Shown here piece after piece: positions 44,936 through 53,828 of a DNA stretch of 64,000 bases (positions are counted from its first letter, which is position 1; each line of letters opens with the position of its first letter). A model generated the notes under the pieces. The model did not search any database and had not been told where the DNA came from. It saw nothing but the letters and a program-made list of their open reading frames with translations. Source of the DNA: TH5896 sp050748485 (lineage in GTDB: Archaea; Thermoproteota; Nitrososphaeria; Nitrososphaerales; Nitrososphaeraceae); contig JBOGPP010000106.1 of the NCBI GenBank assembly GCA_050748485.1, forward strand, positions 1-64,000, given 5' to 3'. The position numbers and the translations under genes are program-made.

Positions 44936-44942
44936 TTTATAT
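44936..44942 (+). promoter_or_regulatory. TATA box of the 44966 gene
   Basis: TTTATAT sits 24-30 bases before ATG 44966, the usual spacing for a leaderless archaeal start. Confidence 0.45.
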
Positions 44943-44965
44943 CTGGACATGTCTAGAACAACGAA

Positions 44966-45304
44966 ATGAAATTTGAATTCGAGGAATTTACTTCCGTTGA
45001 AGAAGTTTTCATGTACTTAGTATCAGTAGCGCCTTACATGAAACAAATCTTGCCTGTAAGTTCGTACAAAGGATATGTTTTCTCCATAGTTCCTTTAAGC
45101 CCTATTTCAGGTGAGGTCTTAATGATGGTCTATACAAAAGGGAGAATAGATCCGGGAATGCTTGAGTTTGATGTTTCAACAAAGAAGTACAAGCAAGTAA
45201 ACTCTGTTGAACGAGCTGACAAGAATTATTTTATTATATTGACTCCTGCCAAGGCTACAATAGCAGATGATGCAATAGCGGCGCTCGAATCAAAACAACC
45301 GTGA
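44966..45304 (+). CDS. hypothetical protein, 112 aa
   Basis: Unknown small soluble protein. Its first half (EFTSVEEVFMYLVSVAPYMKQI) looks helical, the middle is beta-rich (GYVFSIVPLSPISGEVLMMVY), and it ends with a short helix (ATIADDAIAALES). ATG start supported by an upstream TATA box. No neighbour on the same strand within reach except the FNR-like gene. Confidence 0.55.
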   Translation: MKFEFEEFTSVEEVFMYLVSVAPYMKQILPVSSYKGYVFSIVPLSPISGEVLMMVYTKGRIDPGMLEFDVSTKKYKQVNSVERADKNYFIILTPAKATIADDAIAALESKQP

Positions 45305-45414
45305 GGGATTTGTTCAATATTTCACCTGGCGCGTCAACTGAGATAAACTTTCCCGGGTGCATAAGGAATGGATGTCCGAAATCTAGCTCATCTCACTAGG
45401 TAAGAAGTAGATTT

Positions 45415-46989
45415 TTAAAGCTTCGGGGGAAGCGATGCAGTAACAGATTTTCTTCTCGAATATTTTGAAACAATTTCCTCTGGTGGTCTTCCGCTAAAAA
45501 GATTTTTCGATAAACCCCTCAAATACCGCATTATCGCCCATGTTCCGGCTTTTATTAGAGTCGCCATGAAAACTTTCATCAGAGGACCGTACGTCTTGTT
45601 CCTTATTATAATTGGAATTATGTCGTTTATTACCCATAGGTTGTGCTGCCAGCACCTCCAAAAAAGCGCAAACTGTGCTTCATTGAGATTTCCAAAATGC
45701 ATAGAATTCCTCTCTGAAAAATCTTGGTATAGTAGTGGCGCGACAAGTCCACGCATATTAGTATCTCGAAAATCATCAATCAAGTCTATAGTGTATTGAG
45801 TCTCATCTGGAGTTTCATCTGGCCATCCTATAATAAGAGTCAGTGCCGGAAACCAGTGGTTTTGATTCAAGATTTTGACGCCCTGTCGCACAACTGCTCC
45901 CCATTCTTCCGCTTGGAACGGCTTTGTTTTAACACCAAGATGTTTCTTTACCATTCTGGGCGCAACTGTTTCGACACCAAGATTGGTTGCAAGCCATCGA
46001 CCGCTTCTTTCCATTCCATTGATATGAGATAATTTTGTTATGAGATCAGGTGAGCTCGCTACTGCCGAAAGAGTCATGTGAGTAGTGCCTATGAAATTCG
46101 CACCCACAGACTTCAGGCCAGACCATAAATTAATTATTGCATCAGAATTGGGAACAAAGTCCTTGTTATCACAACCATACAAGAGCATCTCATCAGATTG
46201 GAGCCATATTGAGTCAAAGCCATAATTCAAGTTAATCTTAGCTTCTTCTTGTAGTCTTTCAAGTGGAATGTCTTTTTTTGAACGCTTGTTTACATCACAA
46301 AAATCGCAACCCCTACCACATCCTCTCATTGCTTCAATCAGTGAGTTTATTGTCGGTCCACGAATGCTTGGAATATTCTCAATTCTCCTGACAAAAGTGT
46401 GAAGTAACTCTGGGGCATCACCAGATTCTAAGTCGTGGAACAGATCAAGGGCTAATTCATCCGCCTCGCCTATAACTACCGTATCAATACCATGAATCTT
46501 CATTCGGTCTGGTTTCGCTAACTCCCATGCACCATTCCCCCCTACGACAACTTTGAAACCATATTTTTTCTTGAGTTGAATTATGGAAGCACACAACTTT
46601 TTAAATTTCATGGCAACGTACGAAAGCTTTTCGGGAGACATTGTCGTGGTTACAGGCGCCATTCCTAAAGGATCCATTACATTTATTCCAATAACTTTAG
46701 TTTCAGGCCCAACACATCTCTCGAGCATTTCGGGGTGAGCTATGAAAATGTCATTAGATTTGTATTCCTTGAGCAATGCGGCCTCAACTCTCCTTAATCC
46801 GCATTGAGCGACTTTAACTTCCCCTGTTGTCTTGTCAGTTTCAACACTGGGACAAAAAAGTTTATCGAAGACAAACTCAGGAACTAGTTCGTAAGGTCCG
46901 CAGGCGATGAAACCATAAAGAAAATTACCTCTATAGTTGGTCATGAGACTCCTATCTGCAGTTAGTACCACTCTCTTACCGTTAACCAT
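45415..46989 (-). CDS. radical SAM protein with N-terminal B12-binding-type region
   Basis: 524 aa. The N-terminal ~200 residues resemble the cobalamin-binding/Rossmann module of B12-dependent radical SAM enzymes (VIGINVMDPLGM; VVVGGNGAWEL). The radical SAM cluster motif is C224-x3-C228-x2-C231 in MRGCGRGCDFCDV, with the usual TIM-barrel after it (LGVETVAPRMVKKHLG; LIIGWPDETPDET). The C-terminal part contains a hydrophobic stretch. The opening VVLTADRSLMTNYRGNFLYGF and total length resemble the archaeal GDGT ring synthase (Grs) family, which would fit a thaumarchaeal membrane-lipid role; this is inference. Cobalamin genes are in the same window. ATG start. Confidence 0.7.
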   Translation of the reverse strand: MVNGKRVVLTADRSLMTNYRGNFLYGFIACGPYELVPEFVFDKLFCPSVETDKTTGEVKVAQCGLRRVEAALLKEYKSNDIFIAHPEMLERCVGPETKVIGINVMDPLGMAPVTTTMSPEKLSYVAMKFKKLCASIIQLKKKYGFKVVVGGNGAWELAKPDRMKIHGIDTVVIGEADELALDLFHDLESGDAPELLHTFVRRIENIPSIRGPTINSLIEAMRGCGRGCDFCDVNKRSKKDIPLERLQEEAKINLNYGFDSIWLQSDEMLLYGCDNKDFVPNSDAIINLWSGLKSVGANFIGTTHMTLSAVASSPDLITKLSHINGMERSGRWLATNLGVETVAPRMVKKHLGVKTKPFQAEEWGAVVRQGVKILNQNHWFPALTLIIGWPDETPDETQYTIDLIDDFRDTNMRGLVAPLLYQDFSERNSMHFGNLNEAQFALFWRCWQHNLWVINDIIPIIIRNKTYGPLMKVFMATLIKAGTWAIMRYLRGLSKNLFSGRPPEEIVSKYSRRKSVTASLPPKL

Positions 46990-47095
46990 GATCTAAACGT
47001 TCCTCCTTATTCCATCTGAGCATTGATATAAATCTATTCCGATACGCCAAATTCCTGCTAAAATTCCCAGTAGCTAAGGATTATTACCTAAAAAT

Positions 47096-47524
47096 TCAGT
47101 AGAGCCCTTTTCGATGTCCCCTCGACAATATTGATTTAAGTTGTCTATGACCAAGCATCAACAGGGCATCGAGATACGAGACCCATCTATACCCGGCGTG
47201 CTCATCTGAAATTCTAATATTTCTTGTGTTAGTGGTTGCGAAATAAAAAATCACATCTTTTTCCGACTTCATGCCATCACCTCTGAAGAAGGAATAACTT
47301 ATTTTTCCGATATAGGACTGAATGTCTATAGATCTAATTCCTGTTTCTTCCGTTACTTCCCGAACTAGAGTCTGTAATTCAGTCTCTCCCTTTTCCTTAT
47401 GGCCTTGTGGGAAACCCCAGAAACCCCTCCTATTTCGCAATAGTAAAAACTCAGAGTTCGTCCCTCCTTCTCCATTTGGTGACCAGTATTTTATTACCGC
47501 TCCCACAGATTGTTCCGGCGCCAC
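47096..47524 (-). CDS. NUDIX hydrolase
   Basis: 142 aa with an intact NUDIX box (GHKEKGETELQTLVREVTEETGI, first glycine at about residue 50). It resembles the diadenosine tetraphosphate/(di)nucleoside polyphosphate group, with GFWGFPQGHKEKGE before the box. Start is GTG at 47524. It would cleave a nucleoside-diphosphate-linked compound; substrate not certain. Confidence 0.85.
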   Translation of the reverse strand: MAPEQSVGAVIKYWSPNGEGGTNSEFLLLRNRRGFWGFPQGHKEKGETELQTLVREVTEETGIRSIDIQSYIGKISYSFFRGDGMKSEKDVIFYFATTNTRNIRISDEHAGYRWVSYLDALLMLGHRQLKSILSRGHRKGLY

Positions 47525-47614
47525 CCTAAACCAGTACAGACAGTATAAAGTGCGATATAATATCGTTAAGTGCTGTCAAACGTATTAATATCGACGGTAT
47601 TGTGACTCTAGATA

Positions 47615-47688
47615 GGGCCGGTCGTCTAGTCTGGTAGGATACGGCATTGGCATTGCCGAGGTCGTGGGTTCGAATCCCACCCGGTCCA
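47615..47688 (+). tRNA. tRNA-Ala (anticodon GGC)
   Basis: 74 bases, no intron. The acceptor stem GGGCCGG pairs with CCGGTCC and includes the G3:U70 wobble, the identity element of tRNA-Ala. Anticodon stem CGGCA/TGCCG encloses loop TTGGCAT with anticodon GGC; T arm GTGGG-TTCGAAT-CCCAC. Discriminator A688; CCA is not encoded. Confidence 0.95.
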
Positions 47689-47789
47689 TGTACCCGAAGT
47701 ATCAACTGCCATCGAACCGATAAACCAATAAATATGCGTGAAGAGAAATTCTAGTTGAGCTGCTAGTTTGACGAGGGTACTCATGCACA

Positions 47790-48548
47790 TTGTTCGGTCT
47801 TCTTGATGATGCGTTTTATAGCGAAAAAAAGATAGCTCTCACAGCAGATCCTAATGCTATGGTTGAGGAGCTACTGGTCTCAGACTATGGAGAACATAAT
47901 ATGTTGGTTTATCCAAATCGCAGATCTTTTAGGCAATTGTATTCAAAATATTGCAGAAATGTACTTGTTGAACATAACTCAAATGGTGCTGAAAATGAAA
48001 TGATTTTGATAATATCCTACTATGACACTGCTAGTAACATTAGAAATGTGCTAAAACGAACTGGAATAGACATCGACGGAGGCATGAAAAAATGGCCTAT
48101 TGTATTAATGGACTCCGTTACGGCGTATTCATGTTCTACTGTTGACCAAAGGTGTGAGGGAGCAGGCAATAATCACAGAAATGGCGAGAACTTCGACAAG
48201 AGGATTTGGGCACCTAATGAGCAACTGGAGGATCAATATGCCCCATTTCCTATCCGATACAAACCGTACAGAATCTTAAATCTCCTGAGTTCCTTGTTAC
48301 AGAATACGCACGACTTCGGCATGAAAGGGTTGTGTGTTATTGCTGACGTGGGATCATTCTACCTCCTCAACAGAATCGAAGAACTTGTGGACTACGAATG
48401 TTCTTATGCTCCTAAATTTGATAAAAAAATAAATGTTAAAGCATTTTGTTGTCATCATCGACAGGAAGTGAAAAAGGCTTTAACAATAGAACAACAAACC
48501 AGGATCTTTGACCACCATAACAGAAATCTTCTCCTTACCAGTAGCTGA
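47790..48548 (+). CDS. MEDS-like sensory domain protein (tentative)
   Basis: 252 aa, unknown. The middle (MILIISYYDTASNIRNVLKR; WPIVLMDSVTAY) and the Cys/His end (FCCHHRQEVKKALTIEQQTRIFDHHNRN) resemble the MEDS domain of DcmR-type sensors, in which a ligand-sensing part controls a regulator. No kinase or DNA-binding domain is attached. Start TTG. It is followed across 211 bp by a minus-strand gene. Confidence 0.45.
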   Translation: MFGLLDDAFYSEKKIALTADPNAMVEELLVSDYGEHNMLVYPNRRSFRQLYSKYCRNVLVEHNSNGAENEMILIISYYDTASNIRNVLKRTGIDIDGGMKKWPIVLMDSVTAYSCSTVDQRCEGAGNNHRNGENFDKRIWAPNEQLEDQYAPFPIRYKPYRILNLLSSLLQNTHDFGMKGLCVIADVGSFYLLNRIEELVDYECSYAPKFDKKINVKAFCCHHRQEVKKALTIEQQTRIFDHHNRNLLLTSS

Positions 48549-48759
48549 AATAGTTCAGGCATGTGTTACCGAATGACGAGACACGATGATTTTTCTCCGC
48601 AATATCAAAAATCTAAAGATTAGTAGGGTGAAGTAGCATACCCAGAGAAAAGAAGGTCAATCTTGGTCTCCAGAAATCAAATGCAGGACGAGGAGTATTT
48701 TCATTTTCAAAATGATTGGTGATAAGGACCACTATATTTTAAGAATTCAAAGTCCCTAT

Positions 48760-49269
48760 TCAGGAATTCCAGAGCGGGAGGTCTATTGGGAAGTACTCCT
48801 TTATGGTAATCGCAAGTTGCTTTCGTATGTAAATATCATAAATTCTGTATATTGCATTTCGCCTTCGATCGAATCCTATATTCTTAATATGCCGAAAGGT
48901 TTCAATGCTTAAATCTTCGATTGAGCTGCCAATCCCCTTTTTTCCATCAACTATTCTATCTAGTAACAAAATTGGAAGATTTTGAGTCTCAATCTTCGAT
49001 TCGGCATGCATTATCACCCCACCATCAAGTTTGTTTCTAACACACACCTTGCGATATAACATAGAGCCAGACTTTTTCTGACCTAGTAAGACAATTTCAA
49101 TGTTATTCCTTACTAATGCTTGAAGTACACTTTCCAAGACACCGTTCTGTATGATGACAATTAGTAAGAGTGGAGGAATTTTGTACTGCAATTTAGTTTC
49201 TAATTCGACTACCGCCTTTTGCAATGTTGACCAATTATACATTCCAGAAGCAAGTCTGATTCTTTTCAA
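48760..49269 (-). CDS. hypothetical protein, 169 aa
   Basis: Unknown. Alternating beta/helix pattern (LLLIVIIQNGVLESVLQALV; NIEIVLLGQKK; LPILLLDRIVDGKKG) suggests an alpha/beta domain, perhaps a ligand-sensing domain. Start TTG at 49269. It lies 50 bp downstream of the membrane protein at 49.3 kb, so may be cotranscribed with the UbiE-like and UbiA-like genes. Confidence 0.5.
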   Translation of the reverse strand: MKRIRLASGMYNWSTLQKAVVELETKLQYKIPPLLLIVIIQNGVLESVLQALVRNNIEIVLLGQKKSGSMLYRKVCVRNKLDGGVIMHAESKIETQNLPILLLDRIVDGKKGIGSSIEDLSIETFRHIKNIGFDRRRNAIYRIYDIYIRKQLAITIKEYFPIDLPLWNS

Positions 49270-49319
49270 TTCTGTTTGGATAGGCTAAACACAATTAAAA
49301 GGTGTGCTTTAGAAGAGTA

Positions 49320-50024
49320 TTAGCCCAGAACAATACGTATAGCCAGGGCCGCCATGGCAATACTTAGTGTGCCCATACTAATTATTTTCAGATACTTTTC
49401 TAACGTGTGCATGGAGACATTTTGCTCATTCCTACTTTTGAGGATCTTGTAAGGCCTAGAAAGACTAATTTCAACGTAACTGATGAAACCAGCAACAGTC
49501 GCCACAAGTATCGATTCAAGACTAATTGTATTGGTCTGCATCATGTAACCAGCCAGGACGGGAAGCGCTCCCCATGCTACCACAAACCAAAAATTTGTGT
49601 GGAAATACCCCTTAAATTTCTCGAAGTTATACGCAAATAGAAAAAAACCTTCTGCAACTGCTACGACTGAGAGCGAAGGCACAAACAAAATGATATAGTA
49701 GACGCCTATTGCATAGGCGATTGAGAGGGACAACACCAAGACGGTCCATGAAGTTGATTTGCTAAATTCTATTCCCCAAGGTCTCTTTTTCGAACCAATA
49801 TAATCGGCAAAGTGAGCGCCGATTCCCAAGGCAAAAAAGTAAATAACGATGATTCCTACTATCCTCTCCCAATGGATTGAAGGAGTAAGGAGAGAGCCCA
49901 GTAACGCAAATGATATACACATCGCAGTATACGGCAAAAATAGAATTCCTATTGCTATTCTAAATTGAGTTGGACCAAACTTTGGTACGAACCATTCATT
50001 CAGCCGATTAGTGTCCTCACTCAT
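49320..50024 (-). CDS. UbiA-like polytopic membrane protein (tentative)
   Basis: 235 aa from ATG 50024 with about seven hydrophobic segments (residues ~20-44, 52-75, 85-110, 120-135, 142-160, 168-190, 212-235). The layout and small motifs resemble UbiA-type prenyltransferases: an H-x-x-D (AHFADYIGSKKRP) where the first aspartate-rich motif would be, and a YxxxK (AYNFEKFKG) after the fourth segment. The normal DDxxD-type pair is reduced, so activity is uncertain. Overlaps the UbiE-like gene upstream by eight bases. A membrane protein is sure; the family is inference. Confidence 0.55.
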   Translation of the reverse strand: MSEDTNRLNEWFVPKFGPTQFRIAIGILFLPYTAMCISFALLGSLLTPSIHWERIVGIIVIYFFALGIGAHFADYIGSKKRPWGIEFSKSTSWTVLVLSLSIAYAIGVYYIILFVPSLSVVAVAEGFFLFAYNFEKFKGYFHTNFWFVVAWGALPVLAGYMMQTNTISLESILVATVAGFISYVEISLSRPYKILKSRNEQNVSMHTLEKYLKIISMGTLSIAMAALAIRIVLG

Positions 50025-50691
50025 TCTTCTTAGCAACAATCATTTTGGAAGTACCAAATGTGAAATACGTAGAACTTATTTCGACAAAGCCATGACATCT
50101 TAAGGATGCGAGAAGCTGCTCCGACCACTTTGAATTCTCAATCATCTGATCAAGTTCTAAGAAGACATGCTGCCACGATGTTACAATCGAACCTGCTATA
50201 CGCAATAATTTGAAATGTGACTTCCAGAGAAATCTAACAACTTTGTTTTTTGGATATGAAAAATCATGAAACACAACAACCCCGTTTGGAGTTATCACTC
50301 TACTAATTTCAGTTACAAGTTTGTTGATGTCCACATACTTTGCCAAGTATGAAGATACGATACAGTCACAGCTACGATTCCTAAAGGGCAACATTTCAGC
50401 GTTTGCGTTAACCACATTACGGATCTTTCTCCTATTATTGGAAATCTTGGCATAGTCAAATGAGAGATCCAAACTCAAAACATCTAATCCGCTAGTGCTG
50501 CTCTCGATCATCTCGCTTAGAATTCCAGTACCGGAAGCTAGATCTAGCACGATTTTTCCTTGGATCTTATTCAGAATTTTTTTTTTCCAATGCATATCTC
50601 TGCCAATTGTAGCATATCGCACGATCCGGTCATATGTATTGGCGTTTTGCTTAGTAAAAAAATGCCTTGCATTATGTAATCCTGGATGCAC
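50017..50691 (-). CDS. UbiE/MenG-like SAM-dependent methyltransferase
   Basis: 224 aa with SAM motif VLDLASGTGILSEMI (residues ~48-62), acidic second strand LSLDLS, and NAEMLPFRNRSCDCIVSSY typical of the UbiE group. The C-terminal FHDFSYPKNKVVRFLWK region is a cap. Methylates a quinone or lipid precursor in UbiE relatives; here it precedes and overlaps the UbiA-like gene, which supports a joint role in making a prenylated product such as menaquinone. That role is inference. Confidence 0.7.
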   Translation of the reverse strand: MHPGLHNARHFFTKQNANTYDRIVRYATIGRDMHWKKKILNKIQGKIVLDLASGTGILSEMIESSTSGLDVLSLDLSFDYAKISNNRRKIRNVVNANAEMLPFRNRSCDCIVSSYLAKYVDINKLVTEISRVITPNGVVVFHDFSYPKNKVVRFLWKSHFKLLRIAGSIVTSWQHVFLELDQMIENSKWSEQLLASLRCHGFVEISSTYFTFGTSKMIVAKKNE

Positions 50692-50761
50692 TAGCCTAGT
50701 TCATAATACATTTTTCTTGCGTATAAAGCTTATAGTTATCATACGAACAATATGTTGCTAG

Positions 50762-51454
50762 TTGTATTTTGTGAATTGGCAAAGGCATGTTCGGCGAGGC
50801 GAATACGAAGGTCGCAAAGTAGTCATAAAAACCAACAAGAAAATTAAGGGCTTTAGAGATTTCATCCTTGTATTTTCTTTTGTGCTGACGTCAGTGCTAA
50901 TGCTTCATCCGAGCGCTCCACATCCGCTTGGTTCAATGTTATTGTATAACGAGAGCGCTGTGATGAGAGAAACACTTAGGAAGTTAGAAATACTTAGCCC
51001 AGCTCTTTTATACAATAGCAAGAGGGTCCTAATAGAGGAATATATCGAGGGGGGTAATTTGTATTCTCTTTTCGAGAAAGAGGAGGACACGTCGTTAGCA
51101 AATAGAGCAGGTATTATCACGGCACGTCTTCACAATGCTGAATTAGTTTTTCTAGATAACAAGGCCGAAAACTACCTGATAGACAGTCAAGGAAAGCTAG
51201 TCAGAACAGATTTGAGTTTCATCATGAGAAACCATTCTGTTTTTTCAAGAAGCATGGATATAGCTAGCTTCTTAGCCAGCATAATGGATTTAAGTAGTTC
51301 TAGATATCACACAATTCATAACACTTTCGTCAGGGCTTATATGAACGAAACAGGCAAGTCATGCCCATACCTTTACATTATATTGAGAAACATTATGGCC
51401 TTAGCGCTTACCTCAAATAGAGTTAATACGTTTGTGAACTTATTGAAATCTTGA
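50762..51454 (+). CDS. divergent protein-kinase-like protein
   Basis: 230 aa with reduced kinase motifs in the right order: Lys in VVIKTNKKIKG (K23), a Glu in MRETLRK (E70), catalytic-loop-like LDNKAENYLI (D132, N137 for HxDxxxxN) and D150 in LVRTDLSF for DFG. It resembles Bud32/RIO- or lipopolysaccharide-kinase-type proteins, but with an inserted hydrophobic stretch (FRDFILVFSFVLTSVLML, residues ~31-48) between the Lys and Glu. Could phosphorylate a protein or a lipid; divergent from the UbiE-like gene across 70 bp. Start TTG. Confidence 0.55.
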   Translation: MYFVNWQRHVRRGEYEGRKVVIKTNKKIKGFRDFILVFSFVLTSVLMLHPSAPHPLGSMLLYNESAVMRETLRKLEILSPALLYNSKRVLIEEYIEGGNLYSLFEKEEDTSLANRAGIITARLHNAELVFLDNKAENYLIDSQGKLVRTDLSFIMRNHSVFSRSMDIASFLASIMDLSSSRYHTIHNTFVRAYMNETGKSCPYLYIILRNIMALALTSNRVNTFVNLLKS

Positions 51455-51514
51455 AGGGAGCTGAAAAATCCACTGCGTTTAATGGTTGTGGCGATGTCGA
51501 AATTATATTTTCTG

Positions 51515-51910
51515 CTATATAGGTGGCAACTCCGTTTTCTTGTCAAAACCACCTGAGCCAAAGCGACAGTAGAAGCACTGGTCAGACATCATGTATGGAA
51601 TCTTTTGAATGACAACAGCTCCAATCTTTAATGCGATCTTAGTCATAATTTTGTATTTCATTGGCATGGACGGAATAACCTCTTTGAAGTAAACATCATA
51701 ATGATCTGGACAAAACTTTAATGTAACCTGAGCTTTCTGCCTAGATTGATGCCCTTTATCCCTTGATGAGACGTTTAGATTTTTTGCCACATTAATTTGT
51801 TCTCTGATATACTCGTGCTTTGGACATGGGCAATCCTTCCCTTGAGGATGTTTGTACGCAGGAAGATTCTTCCAGTCAAAGTCAGGGTAATTCTTCTCAA
51901 AGTCTTCCAT
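51515..51910 (-). CDS. small Cys/His-rich hypothetical protein
   Basis: 131 aa with likely metal-site Cys/His clusters (CPCPKHEYI; FCPDHYDVYF; QCFYCRF). No family recognised. ATG start at 51910. Convergent with the kinase-like gene. Confidence 0.5.
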   Translation of the reverse strand: MEDFEKNYPDFDWKNLPAYKHPQGKDCPCPKHEYIREQINVAKNLNVSSRDKGHQSRQKAQVTLKFCPDHYDVYFKEVIPSMPMKYKIMTKIALKIGAVVIQKIPYMMSDQCFYCRFGSGGFDKKTELPPI

Positions 51911-52048
51911 TCATTAATCCAAATTTTATTGAATGTTATCTGATATAAACATGTAGGGATAAAAATGCCTTCCGTTGGCAAGAATTAAATAGTCAAAGGG
52001 ATCAGAAAAAATATATTTTTGGTTATATTACAATCGTCAGGCGACGTG

Positions 52049-53062
52049 ATGCGAGACCAGCATACCAGTAAGAGCGGCAATTCTGCAAAATCAGCAGCTA
52101 CCACCACTTCGCAGACAAGGAATAGAGATGATGGAACGTTGTCGAGACAACCTGCACCGGATTCCAACCTTAGAACTTTGCAAGATTTTAAGAAAACCCT
52201 TCTCGAAGAGAAGAAGACAGGTGAAGAGACAATAGAAAGTCTAAACAAGAAAATAGACGACACAAAAAGACTCATTGACGATGAACGCATCAATCTGGAT
52301 GAATTACGAGCTAAATTAAAAGTGGTAAACGAGCAGAAAGATGCCGAATTTGGCAGGTTTACCGAACTGAAGAATGCACTCGTTACAGCAAGGACTCAGA
52401 TGAAGTCTCTTGATGAAAAAGCATCAACTCCACGTTCAAGAAAGGATAGATATGATCTGGTAAATCTGAATAATCAGCTGGATCAAATTGAGCGCGATAT
52501 TCAGACAAAGAAGCTTTCGAAGGATGAAGAACGCAGACTGGTTCTGAAGTCAAAGGAAGTTGCGACCAAACTTTACGCCCTGAAAGCAATTCATAAGAAA
52601 GAGGATAGGTTTAGAACTATTTCGATCCAATATGATGTTCTAAAGAACAAGATGAACAAACTGTTTAACCAGAAATCTGAGCTAGGTGAGGGCATTGGAA
52701 AAATAAAATCAGAGCTAGACGAGTTGCTTAATCTCAGGGAAAGTTTGTATGAAGACCGTCGTAAGAACATCAGGAATGTAAGGGAAGCTGATGCGAAACT
52801 AGAAATGGTTGATACTCAACTTAATGCGATCCAATTCAAGAGAACCAGAGCAGCTTCCGAGCAACGAGCCAGAAGGTATTCTCGAAGCGAAGGTAAGGAG
52901 AATCGATATATCGCCTCTCAAGAAAAAGGTAAACGAAGTAAGGAAAATCAGGATAGGTGGAATATTCTTAAGGAAGCTGCTCTTAAGAAAATGTCTGGCG
53001 GAGAAAAACTGACATTTGAAGAGATGAAACTTATATATGGTGAGAATGGAACTACTGATTGA
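52049..53062 (+). CDS. long coiled-coil protein (archaeal phosphoserine-phosphatase-region type)
   Basis: 337 aa from ATG 52049, mostly a Lys/Glu-rich coiled coil (residues ~45-260) with a conserved C-terminal end (EAALKKMSGGEKLTFEEMKLIYGE) seen in archaeal coiled-coil proteins of unknown role. The in-frame TTG at 52019 lies upstream of, or inside, the TATA element (TTATATTA, about 52023-52030), so the later ATG is the better start. Probably structural or a ribosome/DNA-associated protein; not clear. Confidence 0.7.
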   Translation: MRDQHTSKSGNSAKSAATTTSQTRNRDDGTLSRQPAPDSNLRTLQDFKKTLLEEKKTGEETIESLNKKIDDTKRLIDDERINLDELRAKLKVVNEQKDAEFGRFTELKNALVTARTQMKSLDEKASTPRSRKDRYDLVNLNNQLDQIERDIQTKKLSKDEERRLVLKSKEVATKLYALKAIHKKEDRFRTISIQYDVLKNKMNKLFNQKSELGEGIGKIKSELDELLNLRESLYEDRRKNIRNVREADAKLEMVDTQLNAIQFKRTRAASEQRARRYSRSEGKENRYIASQEKGKRSKENQDRWNILKEAALKKMSGGEKLTFEEMKLIYGENGTTD

Positions 53063-53127
53063 AGAGGGTCCTATGTATGGCCTTCAGTAGTAGTGAATTA
53101 GAATCTAAATGCTAGTCGTTACTGTAG

Positions 53128-53745
53128 ATGATACTTTTCACCCTTAAAGAAGGTCACCATTTAGTAAATGTGGCGCGCGACATTGTCGAAAGACTATTTG
53201 ATGATAGACGTCCTTCATTGGAACCTTTAATTCAAACTAATGTGAAAGCGGGTGTTTTTGTGTCCATTCATGACTGCTCGACCGGTGAAAATATCTTGAG
53301 GGGTTGTGTTGGTTTCCCACTGCCTAGAGGTGAATTTTGTTCATCGTTAGAGGAAGCTGCTATCGCAGCTGCCACACAAGATCCGCGATTTAGTCCCATT
53401 TCAAAAGAAGAGCTTGGCAAGGTGATCTTTGAGGTAAGTATCTTGAATCGTCCCGAATTGATCAGTGTTGCAAAGCCTGCCGACTATTTGACCATGGTGA
53501 AGATCGGAGTAGACGGATTAATGCTAAGTTGGGGTGAACACTCGTCATTGTTACTACCTCAAGTTGCTTTAGAATTTAACTGGACTGTGGATGAATTTCT
53601 TAGTAATCTGTGCCATAAGGCAGGTTTAACGCCGGACATGTGGATGAACAAAGACGTTAAAATATACAAATTTAACTGTGTCATTTTCAGAGAGTCAAAA
53701 CCCAGAGACGGAATTTATCAGGTAGATGGTCGAACATCTGAATAG
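53128..53745 (+). CDS. AMMECR1-domain protein
   Basis: 205 aa of the AMMECR1 family, with the hallmark ILRGCVGFPLP (about residues 55-65), DPRFSPISKEEL and the later GVDGLMLSWG, TVDEFLSNLCHKAGL. AMMECR1 domains are linked in archaea and bacteria with MEMO proteins and radical SAM proteins in the AmmeMemoRadiSam system, of which a MEMO gene lies at the right edge of the window. Biochemical role unknown. ATG start. Confidence 0.88.
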   Translation: MILFTLKEGHHLVNVARDIVERLFDDRRPSLEPLIQTNVKAGVFVSIHDCSTGENILRGCVGFPLPRGEFCSSLEEAAIAAATQDPRFSPISKEELGKVIFEVSILNRPELISVAKPADYLTMVKIGVDGLMLSWGEHSSLLLPQVALEFNWTVDEFLSNLCHKAGLTPDMWMNKDVKIYKFNCVIFRESKPRDGIYQVDGRTSE

Positions 53746-53828
53746 GCTAATGATAAGTGCTCGTTGGTGATCGAATCTGCAACAAATGAAAGCTAAATAT
53801 TTCTTGCCTTGGGATTGATCCAGGATTC

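Noticed and set aside
48712..48912. Plus-strand frame before the 169-aa minus-strand gene
   Set aside because: Largely overlaps that gene and has no supporting features.
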